DNA of 13,465 nucleotides from JAZQLP01 sp045629205 (GTDB lineage Bacteria > Bacillota > Clostridia > Oscillospirales > UBA644). The first letter of the stretch is position 1. Every line of letters begins with the position of its first letter. The DNA is taken from positions 1 to 13,465 of the forward strand of contig JAZQQT010000040.1 of assembly GCA_045629205.1 (NCBI GenBank). The letters run 5' to 3'. The translations under genes and the position numbers were made by a program. Of this stretch, positions 13,068 through 13,465 are shown in pieces. The notes below the pieces were generated by a model. It was not told the DNA's origin and did not search any database. It was given only the letters and a program-made list of their open reading frames with translations.

Positions 13068-13211
13068 AATTCATATATCCTTTCTTGGTGTGATTCACTA
13101 TGCATGCCGATATATAACATTTGCCATTCTGACCACAACCGTATGTTCTTATGCAATTCTATGATAAAATTAAAAATGTGTTTCCTAAAAACGGAAAACA
13201 TCATCCAAAGT
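13068..13211 (-). promoter_or_regulatory. Long leader of the glycosidase gene, partly foldable
   Basis: Between the predicted transcription start (about 13211) and the ATG lie roughly 144 non-coding bases. GGTTGTG (13140-13134) can pair with CACACC (13092-13087) around a 41-base segment, ending just before the AAAGGA site, and a short hairpin with TGTTTTCC and GGAAACA arms (13200-13178) lies near the 5' end. I do not recognise a riboswitch class. The length and position allow post-transcriptional control. Confidence 0.3.
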
Positions 13212-13217
13212 CTTTAT

Positions 13218-13246
13218 ATAATAACATGAAAACAAATAAATTTCAA
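13218..13246 (-). promoter_or_regulatory. Extended -10 sigma-A promoter of the glycosidase gene
   Basis: On the minus strand TTGAAA (13241-13246), a 17-bp spacer and TATTAT (13218-13223) preceded by TGT, giving an extended -10. It is the only well-spaced strong match I found in the 386-base gap 13068-13453. The remainder (13247-13379) is AT-rich sequence without a recognisable gene. Confidence 0.7.
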
Positions 13247-13379
13247 GTCTTAAGATGAAAAAGTTTTATTCCATAAAAATAAGTATCGGAATGCTTTATT
13301 TTACAAAGAAAATCTTCATTAATTAAAAATTTTACCAGTTACTGAAAAAAGGAGCATCAACACGAATAATTAATTATAT

Positions 13380-13407
13380 AAAAAAGCAGATACTGTTTCG
13401 TATCTGC
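13380..13407 (-). terminator. Intrinsic terminator of the gene entering from the right edge
   Basis: Perfect 8-bp stem, GCAGATAC (13386-13393) and GTATCTGC (13400-13407), 6-nt loop, followed on the minus strand by six T. It lies about 46 bases after the stop codon of the partial gene at the edge and before the glycosidase promoter. Confidence 0.9.
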
Positions 13408-13453
13408 CTAAATTTAACTGTATTTATGGTGTGATATTGAAAGCCACATACAA

Positions 13454-13465
13454 TTATTCCCACTC
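13454..13465 (-). CDS. 3' end of a gene entering from the right, possibly guaA
   Basis: The last 12 bases read on the minus strand GAG TGG GAA TAA, giving a C-terminus Glu-Trp-Glu and a stop. GMP synthase (GuaA) proteins characteristically end in ...TIEWE, and the terminator at 13380-13407 is correctly placed for a gene stopping here. Twelve bases are far too few for a firm identification, and the reading frame itself is not proven. Confidence 0.3.
   Translation of the reverse strand, partial: EWE

Noticed and set aside
13408..13465. Open frames in the last 58 bases other than the one ending EWE
   Set aside because: Too short to judge. One other frame stops just before the terminator (...HHKYS then TAA) but shows no recognisable C-terminus, and a stop 46 bases before the terminator is acceptable.

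Overview
This AT-rich window looks like the chromosome of a low-GC Firmicute, most likely a Clostridia-type anaerobe. The support is a TrmK tRNA methyltransferase followed by RqcH, an rpsO-pnp pair, strong AGGAGG-like ribosome binding sites, and a CotH/VTC/DUF4956 gene set. Every gene I can support lies on the minus strand, so transcription runs from high to low coordinates. I see no mobile element, CRISPR array, tRNA or rRNA.

Right edge to left, in transcription order. (1) The last 12 bases (13454-13465) look like the end of a gene, possibly guaA, followed by a good intrinsic terminator (13380-13407). (2) A 386-base non-coding stretch holds an extended -10 promoter (13218-13246) and a leader of about 144 nt for a cytoplasmic six-hairpin glycosidase (11271-13067), closed by a stacked-hairpin terminator (11201-11251). 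(3) rpsO (ribosomal protein S15), with a leader able to pair with its own Shine-Dalgarno, is followed by a weak terminator-like hairpin, a structured leader and pnp (polynucleotide phosphorylase). This block ends at a strong terminator (8435-8467).

(4) Directly after that terminator sits an extended -10 promoter lying inside a perfect 13-bp inverted repeat (8396-8435). It drives a tightly spaced four-gene operon: a membrane-tethered CotH-family kinase with three lamin-tail domains, a soluble VTC-type polyphosphate polymerase domain, a DUF4956 membrane protein, and a secreted, C-terminally anchored protein with three LamG-like domains. This is the most interesting part. It reads as a surface system that pairs a predicted polyphosphate synthase and a membrane protein with an extracytoplasmic kinase and a large surface protein. 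The gene association is known from other genomes, but I know of no settled function. (5) After a 91-bp gap with a possible promoter come a small DUF1858 CxxC protein, trmK and the start of rqcH, which are translationally coupled.

Most family assignments are firm. The joint function of the CotH operon, the substrate of the glycosidase, and the identity of the gene at the right edge are inferences.
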